Positions 15,116 through 22,305 of a DNA stretch of 25,858 nt are shown in pieces. Location of the stretch: the NCBI GenBank assembly GCA_023128035.1, contig JAGMES010000059.1, positions 1 to 25,858 on the forward strand, read 5' to 3'. The stretch comes from Halanaerobiales bacterium (GTDB lineage Bacteria > Bacillota_F > Halanaerobiia > DY22613). Position 1 is the first letter of the stretch; each line of letters opens with the position of its first letter. A program made the translations under genes and the position numbers. The notes beneath the pieces were generated by a model, which searched no databases, was not told where the DNA came from, and worked only from the letters and a program-made list of their open reading frames with translations.

Positions 15116-15144
15116 TTGCAAAGTTGATAAAAAAAAGTTATACT
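15116..15144 (+). promoter_or_regulatory. Promoter of the YgjP-like gene
   Basis: TTGCAA (15116-15121), 17-bp A-rich spacer, TATACT (15139-15144); 29 bp before the start codon. Confidence 0.55.
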
Positions 15145-15173
15145 GAAGAAAAATTTTCAAAGGAGTTAGGCTG

Positions 15174-15740
15174 ATGGCTAAGTTTCAATCTGATTTACCA
15201 GAGGAAGTGATCTTAAAAGATGGAGCACGTCGATGTTCTGGGCGAATTCGAGATGGAAAATTTGTTTATTACTTGCCAAAAAGATTGAAAAAAGAAATAA
15301 GAGAAAGCATTATTGTCAATCTTCGCGAAAAACTTAAAAATCGTTTGCAAGATGCGTATAGGTTTTATAGTATTTTTAAAAACCATCGTTCTACAATTCA
15401 GGATGCAGAAGATCTTAAAAAAATGGCAGAAGAAATTTATACTCAAAAATATCCAGCCCTCGATTTTCCGTTGTTAATTCAATTCCGTCGTCAGAAAACA
15501 GTGATGGGAACATATCGCAAAAATAACAATGGCGAAGTGAAAATTTATATCAATGATTTCTTTAAAAACGCTCCAGAAATACTCATCAATTATATAATCG
15601 CTCATGAGCTGAGTCATCACCATTATTCTGGACATGACAAAGCCTTTTATGGAGAATTATCTAAACTCTGTAAAGATCACGAGAAAAAACGTAATTTGGC
15701 AAGTCAATATCTCATTTTAAAAGAAGCACAGATTCTTTAA
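15174..15740 (+). CDS. YgjP-like metal-dependent hydrolase (DUF45/WLM-type zincin)
   Basis: A 188-residue soluble protein. Near the C-terminus it has the gluzincin-type site HELSHHHYSGHDKAFY: HExxH at H144-E145-H148, with a third ligand H154 and the conserved F following, as in YgjP/DUF45 predicted metallopeptidases. The central region has the family pattern FRRQKTVMGTY, and INDFFKNAPEILINYIIAH. It lacks a signal peptide, so it is cytoplasmic. RBS AAAGGAG precedes the ATG. The stop codon TAA is itself part of the palindromic repeat that begins at 15736. Substrate unknown. Confidence 0.85.
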   Translation: MAKFQSDLPEEVILKDGARRCSGRIRDGKFVYYLPKRLKKEIRESIIVNLREKLKNRLQDAYRFYSIFKNHRSTIQDAEDLKKMAEEIYTQKYPALDFPLLIQFRRQKTVMGTYRKNNNGEVKIYINDFFKNAPEILINYIIAHELSHHHYSGHDKAFYGELSKLCKDHEKKRNLASQYLILKEAQIL

Positions 15741-15883
15741 CGACATTTCAGAAGGAGAAGTCCCCCTCCTCTATAGGTAGTGGTAGGAGTTTTACAATAA
15801 TTTCAAAACTTCAGGGGAGTTCAAATCTCCTTCTGAAGTCGTTAAACTTAAGAAATAATAACTTGTTATTATTTCGACTTAAT
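15736..15883 (+). repeat. Palindromic repeat copy 2 (orphan IS605 right-end-like)
   Basis: Inverted copy of 7766-7915. Outer arms TTTAACGACATTTCAGAAGG and CCTTCTGAAGTCGTTAAA enclose hairpins that include CTCTATAGGTAGTGGTAGGAG and CTTCAGGGGAG...CTCCTTCTGAAG. The segment ends with a hairpin GAAATAATAAC-TT-GTTATTATTTC (15852-15875). The hairpin order resembles the IS right end at 1-105. The left arm supplies the stop codon of the YgjP-like gene, and the right edge supplies the last codons of the deacetylase remnant on the other strand. Confidence 0.75.
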
Positions 15884-16200
15884 TTGTGCTTTCTGATGAA
15901 TTATGGCTTCAGGGTGAATGTTAGGAAGAATATTTTCTATAACTTGATCTTTATATAAACTTCGCCAGTCCAAAGAATCCACATCCCATAAAATGATGTA
16001 ATATCCTTTTGCTTTGACTGTTTCTACTAATTCTGAATCTATTGCTCCATATGGTGGGCGAAACATCTTTAATGTTTTGCTAATATTGGTGCTCAGGAGT
16101 TGATTTGTTGAAGAATTTTTGGTGTGATTTCAAGATCTGGACCATCATCAAAGGTTAAAGCAATGATTTTTACTGATCAAAGTAGGTTCCTCCTTTTTTA
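15869..16200 (-). pseudogene. Polysaccharide deacetylase (NodB domain) remnant
   Basis: Two disconnected pieces on the minus strand match NodB-type deacetylases. The first (16173-16093) encodes VKIIALTFDDGPDLEITPKI, with the metal-binding motif-1 TFDDGP, then a stop. The second (16066-15869) encodes MFRPPYGAIDSELVETVKAK, with motif-3 RPPYG, then YYIILWDVDSLDW (motif 4). Between them about 65 residues, including the HxxxH metal motif, are missing. There is no start codon in frame upstream, although a GGAGG remains. The C-terminus runs into repeat copy 2. The gene is dead. Confidence 0.8.
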
Positions 16201-16323
16201 CAAAGTATATCTTTAGTTTGTGCCATTCACAACAGAATGTGGGAGAAAGCTGAGAAATTTTTATTAACATAGAATTAAAAATATATATTAAGACATAATT
16301 ATAATTTTCTTTCAAAAAAGTTA

Positions 16324-16352
16324 TTGCCTTATGGAAATGTATATGTTATAAT
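16324..16352 (+). promoter_or_regulatory. Promoter of the RiPP locus
   Basis: TTGCCT (16324-16329), 17-bp spacer, perfect TATAAT (16347-16352). It gives a leader of about 165 nt before the precursor gene. Confidence 0.65.
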
Positions 16353-16442
16353 TAAAGAGCTTTTGAGAAAATTGGGAATGATAAAATCTATATAAAATTT
16401 AAGATAGAGGGTCTGACTAAAGTACATATGTGTGTGATGTTT

Positions 16443-16481
16443 CCTGACAGAAAAAGGGAGGATTTTTCTATCAGGTTTTTT
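16443..16481 (+). terminator. Attenuator-like hairpin in the RiPP leader
   Basis: CCTGACAGAAAAA (16443-16455) pairs with TTTTTCTATCAGG (16463-16475) with one mismatch. The loop GGGAGGA resembles an SD sequence, and T6 follows at once. This is an intrinsic terminator placed between the promoter and the precursor gene, so it may act as a conditional attenuator. A 30-codon frame (ATG 16428, stop 16518-16520) runs through it. Confidence 0.5.
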
Positions 16482-16523
16482 GGAGGTATAAGAGGTCTAA
16501 AAGAGATTTTGGAGGTGTAATAG

Positions 16524-16640
16524 ATGATTAAAATGTTACCGTTAACAGAAGAAAAAAACTGGAATTCTGAAATGATTGTTCGGGCTTGTACTGATACTTG
16601 TCAACCTGATAACGCAGGTTATATCGAGTATAATATTTGA
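16524..16640 (+). CDS. Putative RiPP precursor peptide (38 residues)
   Basis: The peptide begins MIKMLPLTEEKNWNSEM and ends with core-like sequence containing the only two cysteines (CTDTC), then PDNAGYIEYNI. Cysteines spaced C-x3-C beside Thr, Asp, Asn and Tyr are plausible substrates for thioether or C-C crosslinking. RBS GGAGGTG at 16511-16517, 6 bp before the ATG. A strong terminator follows, then the radical SAM/SPASM maturase 93 bp downstream. The peptide has no signal sequence, as expected for an unmodified cytoplasmic precursor. I do not recognise its family. The leader/core boundary is guesswork, perhaps after the MIVRA segment. Confidence 0.7.
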   Translation: MIKMLPLTEEKNWNSEMIVRACTDTCQPDNAGYIEYNI

Positions 16641-16663
16641 TATCCACTCTCTATCTTAATTAC

Positions 16664-16691
16664 ATACCGGGCTAAGCCCGGTATTTTTTTT
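16664..16691 (+). terminator. Intercistronic terminator between precursor and maturase
   Basis: Perfect GC-rich stem ATACCGGGC / GCCCGGTAT with a 3-nt loop TAA and eight Ts. Partial read-through would yield much more precursor mRNA than enzyme mRNA, the usual stoichiometry in RiPP loci. Confidence 0.9.
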
Positions 16692-16732
16692 GATGTTCAT
16701 AAAAACACTATATTTGAAAGGGGTTATAAATA

Positions 16733-18109
16733 GTGTCAATAATTAGTAATTTACTAGAGATTCCTTTGGATGATGAGTATATTCTTTTGATCAATACTTT
16801 AAATGGAGCTGTTGATTTGATTAATCAACCTGGTTATCAAGTGATTCAGGATTGGAAATCGTTAGATCACCCAATTCTTACTGAGGAAACGAAGGATTTA
16901 TATAATTTTCTAAAGGAAAGAGGTTATTTGGCTACTCCTGAAGAAGAAGCGAGAATTAAAGAAGAATGGATGGTTCAATTTCGCCATTCTCTGATAGAAG
17001 CCCAAAAAAAATTGACTCCTATGTTTGTGATTACATATGATTGTAATTTCCGCTGCAAATATTGCTATGAGAAAACTTTATTAAAAAAAGGATCGAGCTG
17101 GATGAATAAGGTTATGACTAAAGAACAGGTAGATAAAATTTATAATTACCTTGATGACATGTGCGCAAAGGAGGGGAAAGTGGTTGAAGAGATCAGTCTC
17201 TATGGAGGTGAACCCTTACTTTTAGAAAATGAAGAAATTGTTCACTATATTTTGAAAGAAGGTCATCAAAGGGGAGTTTCATTTAATATCACTACAAATG
17301 GTTATACATTAGATCATTACTCTGAAATATTAAAAGATTATCAAATTAAAGGCATTCAGGTAACAGTTGACGGACCTCTTGAAGTTCATGATAAATATCG
17401 CTATACTAAGAGGGGCGAGGGGTCATATACAAAGATTATGAAGGGTATTGAAGCCGCTTCTGAGTATAGATTACCTATTCGGATACGTTCAAATGTTAGC
17501 ATTGAAAGTTTATCTAATATCGATTTATTAATTGAAGATTTAAATAGTAGAGGGCTGACACACGAGAAGAATATTTTCTTTTATTTAGCACCTATCGCAG
17601 AGGGTATAGATTCAAAAGAGAGTAACTGTATGTCAGATATTTTTAGAGAAATTTGTTATAAATATGAAGATTTAGGGTTCTCTAAAAGTGTTATGGATCA
17701 AATTTTAAATAGATTCAGTCAAATAGCTAAGGTATTTGAGACTGGTAAAATGTGGGCACCTAAGTTTATTAATTGTGAAGCAAGTGTTGGTAAATTGATT
17801 TTTGACCCTTATGATATGATTTATCCTTGTGGAATTTTGATTGGAGAAGAGCAATATGCTATTGGGCGCTATTTACCTGAGATAGAGTTTAATTCAACTT
17901 ATAATACATGGATCAATAGGACAATTGAAAACATAGAAAAATGCAGAGACTGTTCTGCTGCTGTATTATGTGGAGGAGGATGCCCTGTAGATCCATTGAA
18001 GAAGACCGGAGATTTGATGCAACCAAATTGTTCTTATATGGATATTTTAATAAAAACTTTCATTCCGTTCTTTTATAATAAATTTTTGAAACCAAAATTA
18101 TTAAAATGA
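16733..18109 (+). CDS. Radical SAM/SPASM RiPP maturase
   Basis: A 458-residue enzyme. Residues 1-95 are a helical and beta N-terminal domain that may bind the precursor leader. The radical SAM core starts with CNFRCKYC (C104, C108, C111), then YGGEP and NITTNGYTL. The SPASM region carries the auxiliary-cluster cysteines (FINCEAS, IYPCGIL, CRDCSAAVLCGGGCPVDP, NCSYMD). This arrangement is shared by sactipeptide, QhpD and other peptide maturases that make thioether or C-C bonds. GTG start at 16733 with AAAGGGG upstream. The small precursor is directly upstream, and no exporter or protease is adjacent. Its stop codon lies inside the palindromic repeat at 18105. Confidence 0.9.
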   Translation: MSIISNLLEIPLDDEYILLINTLNGAVDLINQPGYQVIQDWKSLDHPILTEETKDLYNFLKERGYLATPEEEARIKEEWMVQFRHSLIEAQKKLTPMFVITYDCNFRCKYCYEKTLLKKGSSWMNKVMTKEQVDKIYNYLDDMCAKEGKVVEEISLYGGEPLLLENEEIVHYILKEGHQRGVSFNITTNGYTLDHYSEILKDYQIKGIQVTVDGPLEVHDKYRYTKRGEGSYTKIMKGIEAASEYRLPIRIRSNVSIESLSNIDLLIEDLNSRGLTHEKNIFFYLAPIAEGIDSKESNCMSDIFREICYKYEDLGFSKSVMDQILNRFSQIAKVFETGKMWAPKFINCEASVGKLIFDPYDMIYPCGILIGEEQYAIGRYLPEIEFNSTYNTWINRTIENIEKCRDCSAAVLCGGGCPVDPLKKTGDLMQPNCSYMDILIKTFIPFFYNKFLKPKLLK

Positions 18110-18232
18110 TTCGACCACAAAAAGTATTTTAGTTGCACTTGCATACCATATAAAGTACTGATCCCGCCAATTCAGTATTTTATATGGTATGCAAGCTCTT
18201 GTGCGACTACTTTTTGTGGGGTAATCATTAAA
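18105..18232. repeat. Palindromic MITE-like element
   Basis: The whole segment folds on itself: AATGATT..CCACAAAAAGTA (18105-18126) pairs with TACTTTTTGTGG..AATCATT (18211-18232). Inside, AGTTGCAC pairs with GTGCGACT, and GCATACCATATAAAGTACTGA pairs with TCAGTATTTTATATGGTATGC around CCCGCCAAT. Its left 37 bp recur at 24827-24863. Terminal inverted repeats without a gene suggest a miniature element or an IS end pair. It also acts as a hairpin directly after the maturase stop. Confidence 0.7.
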
Positions 18233-18256
18233 ATAACTAACTAGAATTAGCGATTC

Positions 18257-18356
18257 ACACATTTATTTTAGAAATAACAAAATAAATGTGTCTAATGGAT
18301 AGACTTTCATCTTTAGGTTGTAATATCCTAAAAGAGAGAAGTCTATCATTTTTTTT
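18257..18356 (+). terminator. Noncoding segment: 13-bp hairpin plus terminator
   Basis: No ORF is seen in 18233-18476. ACACATTTATTTT / AAAATAAATGTGT (18257-18291) is a perfect stem. GATAGACTT / AAGTCTATC (18298-18347) encloses an inner stem TCTTTAGG / CCTAAAAGA and is followed by eight Ts. The second structure is a good intrinsic terminator that isolates the SOS promoter from upstream transcription. The pair might instead be the end of a small RNA. Confidence 0.6.
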
Positions 18357-18402
18357 ATGTCCAAAAGTTAGGCAACAATAATAACCAAAAAATAATTTCA
18401 CA

Positions 18403-18457
18403 GAACTCTTGTTCTATTGACATTAATGTGTTAAACTATTAAACAGAACACTTGTTC
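18403..18457 (+). promoter_or_regulatory. SOS promoter with two LexA-type boxes
   Basis: Box 1 is GAACTCTTGTTC (18403-18414) and box 2 is GAACACTTGTTC (18446-18457); both match the Gram-positive LexA/DinR core GAAC-N4-GTTC exactly. Between them lies a consensus -35, TTGACA (18417-18422), with a weak -10 (TAAACA, 18440-18445). Box 2 covers the -10/+1 region. This is an operator for DNA-damage induction of the downstream polymerase genes. Confidence 0.8.
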
Positions 18458-18476
18458 TAAACCAAACAAGGAGTTG

Positions 18477-19094
18477 ATGTTTAAAATGAGAAGAGAATTT
18501 TGCCATTTACATGTACACACAGAGTACAGTATGCGAGATGGATTATGTCGGTTTTTATCAACTAGCTCGAGATTTAAATATACCTATTGTAGCCACTGGT
18601 AATGTGCATTACCTAAGACGTGAAGACGTTGAAGTTTATCAGGCTTTAAGGAAAATTCAGAAAATTTCGTCGAAGAATTACCCAAAGAAATTGAGAGAGG
18701 AGCATTATCTAAAAAGCCCAGAAGAGATGTCAATTCTCTTTAGTGATTTGCCTGAAGCATTGAACAATAGCCAATGTATAGCGGTTTTCCATCAAATAAG
18801 GCATTAGAACGATAGAGTGTGAGTTGAATATTATCATCCTTTTTTAAGAACAAATTATGCAGATTTCTTGTCAATTGGTAAATTATATTTTTGATAAATT
18901 GCATAAAATTGCTGGATATAGTTTTAGTAAAGCTCAAGTATCGACTTTCACAGTATTTTAAAGAGATTAGGTATCATAATATCCAAATCTTGTCGAATGA
19001 CAAAGAAGATAGTGGATTATTGGCAACTACCGACGGAGAGAAGATTTGGATAAATGTTTTGATTAGAAAAAAAATAGAGCATATGTTCAAATGA
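18477..19094 (+). pseudogene. Decayed dnaE copy (deletions and frameshifts)
   Basis: Pieces of a DnaE polymerase nearly identical to the intact gene downstream. First REFCHLHVHTEYSMRDGLCR (the PHP start, like residues 3-22 of the intact copy). Then, in another frame, LARDLNIPIVATGNVHYLRR through KSPEEMSILFSDLPEAL (like residues about 185-252). After a gap comes NYIFDKLHKIAGYSFSKA, matching the fingers/palm segment NYIFDKLYKFAGYGF. Last is RYHNIQILSNDKEDSGLL through TTDGEKI. At least three large deletions remove most of the polymerase. It retains the RBS (AAGGAG) and sits directly behind the SOS promoter, so the promoter may originally have belonged to this copy. Confidence 0.88.
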
Positions 19095-19116
19095 TAGAAA
19101 GGAAGGGGTATCAACA

Positions 19117-22100
19117 ATGGAAAAGAAATTTTGCCATTTGCATCTACACACAGAATACAGTATGCTTGATGGATTATGTCGAGTAGAAAATTTATTTGAT
19201 GAAGTGGATAAACATGGAATGAAAGCTATTGCAATTACTGACCATCATAATGTGAGTGGAGCGGTGACATTTTACAAACTTGCCAGAAAATATCAAGTTA
19301 AACCCATTATTGGTGCAGAACTTAATTTAGAAGCCATTTTACCAGAAGAATCAAAAGATCACTATCATCTCACAGTTTTGGCTAAAGATAATCAAGGTTA
19401 TACTAATATTTTAAAACTAATCACAAAATCTAATTTAACTAATCAAAGTCTAGTAAAATTCTCGATGCTGGAAACCTATAAGCAGGGTTTGATTGTTTTA
19501 AGTGGTTGTAAAAGAAGTGAACTGGATGAGTGGATTATGAAGGATTATAAAAAGGCTAGAAAAATCGTTTTAGAGTATCGCAATTTACTGGGCCAGAATA
19601 ATTATTATATAGAACTTCAACGCCTTGGTCTACCAGGTGAAGAGGAGTTAATTCAAAGAAAGATTAAGTTGGCGGATGAATTGAATATTCCTATTGTGGC
19701 GACAGGAAATGTACATTATTTGACCAGAGAAGATGCTAAAGCACATCAGGTCTTAAATGGGATTCAGATGCTTTCCTCTGAAAGGAATCATTCACGTAAA
19801 TTAAGAGAGGATTATTATTTAAAAAGTTCAGAGGAGATGGAAATTCTCTTTAAAGATTTCCCAGAAGCTTTAACCAATACATTACATATTGCTGAACGTT
19901 GCAATCTTTATTTTGACTTAGAACAACTTTATTTCCCCAAATATAAAGTACCTGATAGTTATACACAAGAGTCCTATCTTCGCGAGCTTACATATAAAGG
20001 GTTACAGAAACGGTATAGAAGTATTTCATCAAAGGTTAAAAAACGGGTTGAATATGAGTTGGATGTTATTAATCAAATGGGGTATGCAGGGTATTTTCTG
20101 ATCATGTGGGATATTGTAGATTATGCTCGTGAACAAGGAATTTTAACCGCTGGAAGAGGTAGTGCTGTAAGCAGTATGATCTGTTATCTTTTAGGGATTA
20201 CCCATGTTGATCCGATTGAGTATGATCTATATTTTGAAAGATTTTTGAATCCAGAGCGGGTATCAATGCCTGATATTGACTTAGATATTGATCATATTGG
20301 TAGGAAAAGGATTCTCCAATATATTGCCAAAAAATATGGTAATGAAAATATGGCACATCTGGCGGCTTTTAGTACTCTAGCAATCCGAGCGGTGGTAAGA
20401 GATGTTGCTAGAGTCCAAGGATGGCCTGAAGAGAGATTAACCCCTCTGACTAGATTTATTGCCCATCAGAATATCCATGAGATTGAATCTCCGACAAATA
20501 GTAGGGAATTTAAGCAGACTTACTATCGCAATGCTGCATTTCGGAGCTTGATCAATACTGCTCGGAAGTTAGATGGATTACCACGGCATTTTACTCAGCA
20601 TTCTGCAGGAGTGGTTATTTCCCCTGATTCTTTGACAAACTATACAGCTTTACAGTATTCTCAGGATGGAGAAGTGATTACCCAGTTTGATATGCGAGCT
20701 ATTGAAGATTTGGGATTGTTGAAGATTGATTTACTAGGAATTCGTTTTCTGTCAGCGGTTAGACTTACTTTAAAATTTATCAAAGATATTCATGGAATAA
20801 ATTTAACTATGGAACAAATTCCTCTAAATGATCCCAAAATCTTTCATTTGATCCAAAAAGGAGATACAATTGGTTGTTTTCAATTAGAAAGTGGTGGTTG
20901 TCGTAAACTTTTACAACAGTTGAAACCATCTACTCTAAAAGATATTATGTTTGCTACATCATTATATCGCCCTGGCCCAATTGAAGGTGGTATGATGCAG
21001 AGTTTTGTTGCTCGTCTCCATGGGGAAGAAGAGATTGAATATCCTCATCCAAGTTTGGAAGATCTTTTGAAAGATACTTATGGGGTGGTACTTTTCCAGG
21101 AACAGGTGATGTTAATTGCTCGAAATTTAGCAGGTTTTACTTTAGGAGAAGCGGATATTTTAAGAAAAGCTATTTCGAAAAAAAATTCATTATTGTTAGC
21201 AGAACAAAAAAATAAATTTGTAAAAGGAGTTATAGATCGAGGTTTATCAAGAGCTGAAGCAAATTATATTTTTGATAAATTGTATAAGTTCGCTGGATAC
21301 GGGTTCTGTAGAGCACATGCTGCGGCGTATGCTCATATTGCCTATATTACAGCTTATCTTAAAGCACATTATCCAGTGGAATATTTAACATCTTTAATGA
21401 ATGTTAACATTGATTATGATTTTAGAATTCGTCAATACTTGAACCAGACTAGATATCGAAATATCCATATATTGCCACCTGATATTAATGATAGTAAGCT
21501 TTTGTCAACTACTGATGGTAAGAAGATTCGTATGGGATTTTTAATGATAAAGGGGTTTGGTCGCAAGGCAGCAGAAGAACTGATTCGTGAGCGAAAAAAA
21601 GGAAGTTTTCATTCTCTTAGTGATTTTTGCAAACGAGTTGATTTAGGTGTTATTCATCTTGCAATATTGGAAAGTTTAATAAAAGCTGGGGCATTTGATA
21701 CTTTGGGCCAGCGTGTTCGTCTTCTCTGGAGTGTAACGAAAATATTTAAAGAAGTAAAAGAGAATCGAGTAGTTTCTGGTCAATTACGTTGCTTACCACA
21801 AAAAACGAAAGTATCGGTTTTTAATTCTCAAATGCCTGAGTTGGATTTGGAAGATGTATTACGATGGGAGATGGAAACGATGGGGCATCCAATAAGTGGG
21901 CATCCGTTAGCGGTTTTAAAGCTAGATCAGAAGAATCTAATTACAATTACTCAAGTACCTGATGTAGAGGAGGGGATGATTTGGGTAGCTGGAGAGATAA
22001 CAGCGATTCGTTTTCGCTGGACAAAACGTGGGAATATGATCAGCTTTTTCACATTAGAAGATATGACAGGGACGATAGAGGTAACCATTTCTGATCCTGG

Positions 22101-22224
22101 AGTTACAAAATATAAGAGATATCTTCATTCAGGTAATCTTGTTTTAATAAGAGCTAGATTAGAAAAAGAAATGGAAATTTGCAATCTGTTGGGAGAAGAG
22201 ATTATTCCATTGCAGAATAGTTGA
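19117..22224 (+). CDS. dnaE: DNA polymerase III alpha subunit, short DnaE type, SOS-linked
   Basis: A 1035-residue C-family polymerase. The N-terminal PHP domain (1-about 270) has HLHLHTEYS, ITDHHN and GAEL; the usual D of the NDVHY motif is N198 (TGNVHYL). The polymerase domain has GRGSAVSS (347-354), the catalytic acidic cluster PDIDLD (385-390) and KIDLLG with D538, then YRPGPIEGGMM and QEQVM. A helix-hairpin-helix region and a C-terminal OB fold follow (WVAGEITAIRF, FTLEDMTGTIEVTI). Replicative DnaE proteins usually have about 1100-1160 residues, so this one is closer in length to DnaE2/ImuC types. RBS AAGGAAGGGG. It lies behind a decayed copy and an SOS promoter, so a damage-tolerance role is likely; no imuA/imuB is nearby. 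Confidence 0.93.
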   Translation: MEKKFCHLHLHTEYSMLDGLCRVENLFDEVDKHGMKAIAITDHHNVSGAVTFYKLARKYQVKPIIGAELNLEAILPEESKDHYHLTVLAKDNQGYTNILKLITKSNLTNQSLVKFSMLETYKQGLIVLSGCKRSELDEWIMKDYKKARKIVLEYRNLLGQNNYYIELQRLGLPGEEELIQRKIKLADELNIPIVATGNVHYLTREDAKAHQVLNGIQMLSSERNHSRKLREDYYLKSSEEMEILFKDFPEALTNTLHIAERCNLYFDLEQLYFPKYKVPDSYTQESYLRELTYKGLQKRYRSISSKVKKRVEYELDVINQMGYAGYFLIMWDIVDYAREQGILTAGRGSAVSSMICYLLGITHVDPIEYDLYFERFLNPERVSMPDIDLDIDHIGRKRILQYIAKKYGNENMAHLAAFSTLAIRAVVRDVARVQGWPEERLTPLTRFIAHQNIHEIESPTNSREFKQTYYRNAAFRSLINTARKLDGLPRHFTQHSAGVVISPDSLTNYTALQYSQDGEVITQFDMRAIEDLGLLKIDLLGIRFLSAVRLTLKFIKDIHGINLTMEQIPLNDPKIFHLIQKGDTIGCFQLESGGCRKLLQQLKPSTLKDIMFATSLYRPGPIEGGMMQSFVARLHGEEEIEYPHPSLEDLLKDTYGVVLFQEQVMLIARNLAGFTLGEADILRKAISKKNSLLLAEQKNKFVKGVIDRGLSRAEANYIFDKLYKFAGYGFCRAHAAAYAHIAYITAYLKAHYPVEYLTSLMNVNIDYDFRIRQYLNQTRYRNIHILPPDINDSKLLSTTDGKKIRMGFLMIKGFGRKAAEELIRERKKGSFHSLSDFCKRVDLGVIHLAILESLIKAGAFDTLGQRVRLLWSVTKIFKEVKENRVVSGQLRCLPQKTKVSVFNSQMPELDLEDVLRWEMETMGHPISGHPLAVLKLDQKNLITITQVPDVEEGMIWVAGEITAIRFRWTKRGNMISFFTLEDMTGTIEVTISDPGVTKYKRYLHSGNLVLIRARLEKEMEICNLLGEEIIPLQNS

Positions 22225-22305
22225 TAAAAATGAAGGGAAATTCATACAAATGTCGAATATAGATTGATAATTAAATTTGTGTTTGATAGAGAGGATGACC
22301 CTTTT

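Noticed and set aside
7766..15883. Composite transposon bounded by the inverted repeats
   Set aside because: No transposase lies inside or beside either repeat, and the enclosed genes do not look like cargo of one element. I kept only the repeat pair.
18257..18356. T-box or known riboswitch before dnaE
   Set aside because: The two hairpins lack any recognisable T-box, SAM, purine or other conserved core; a terminator is enough to explain it.
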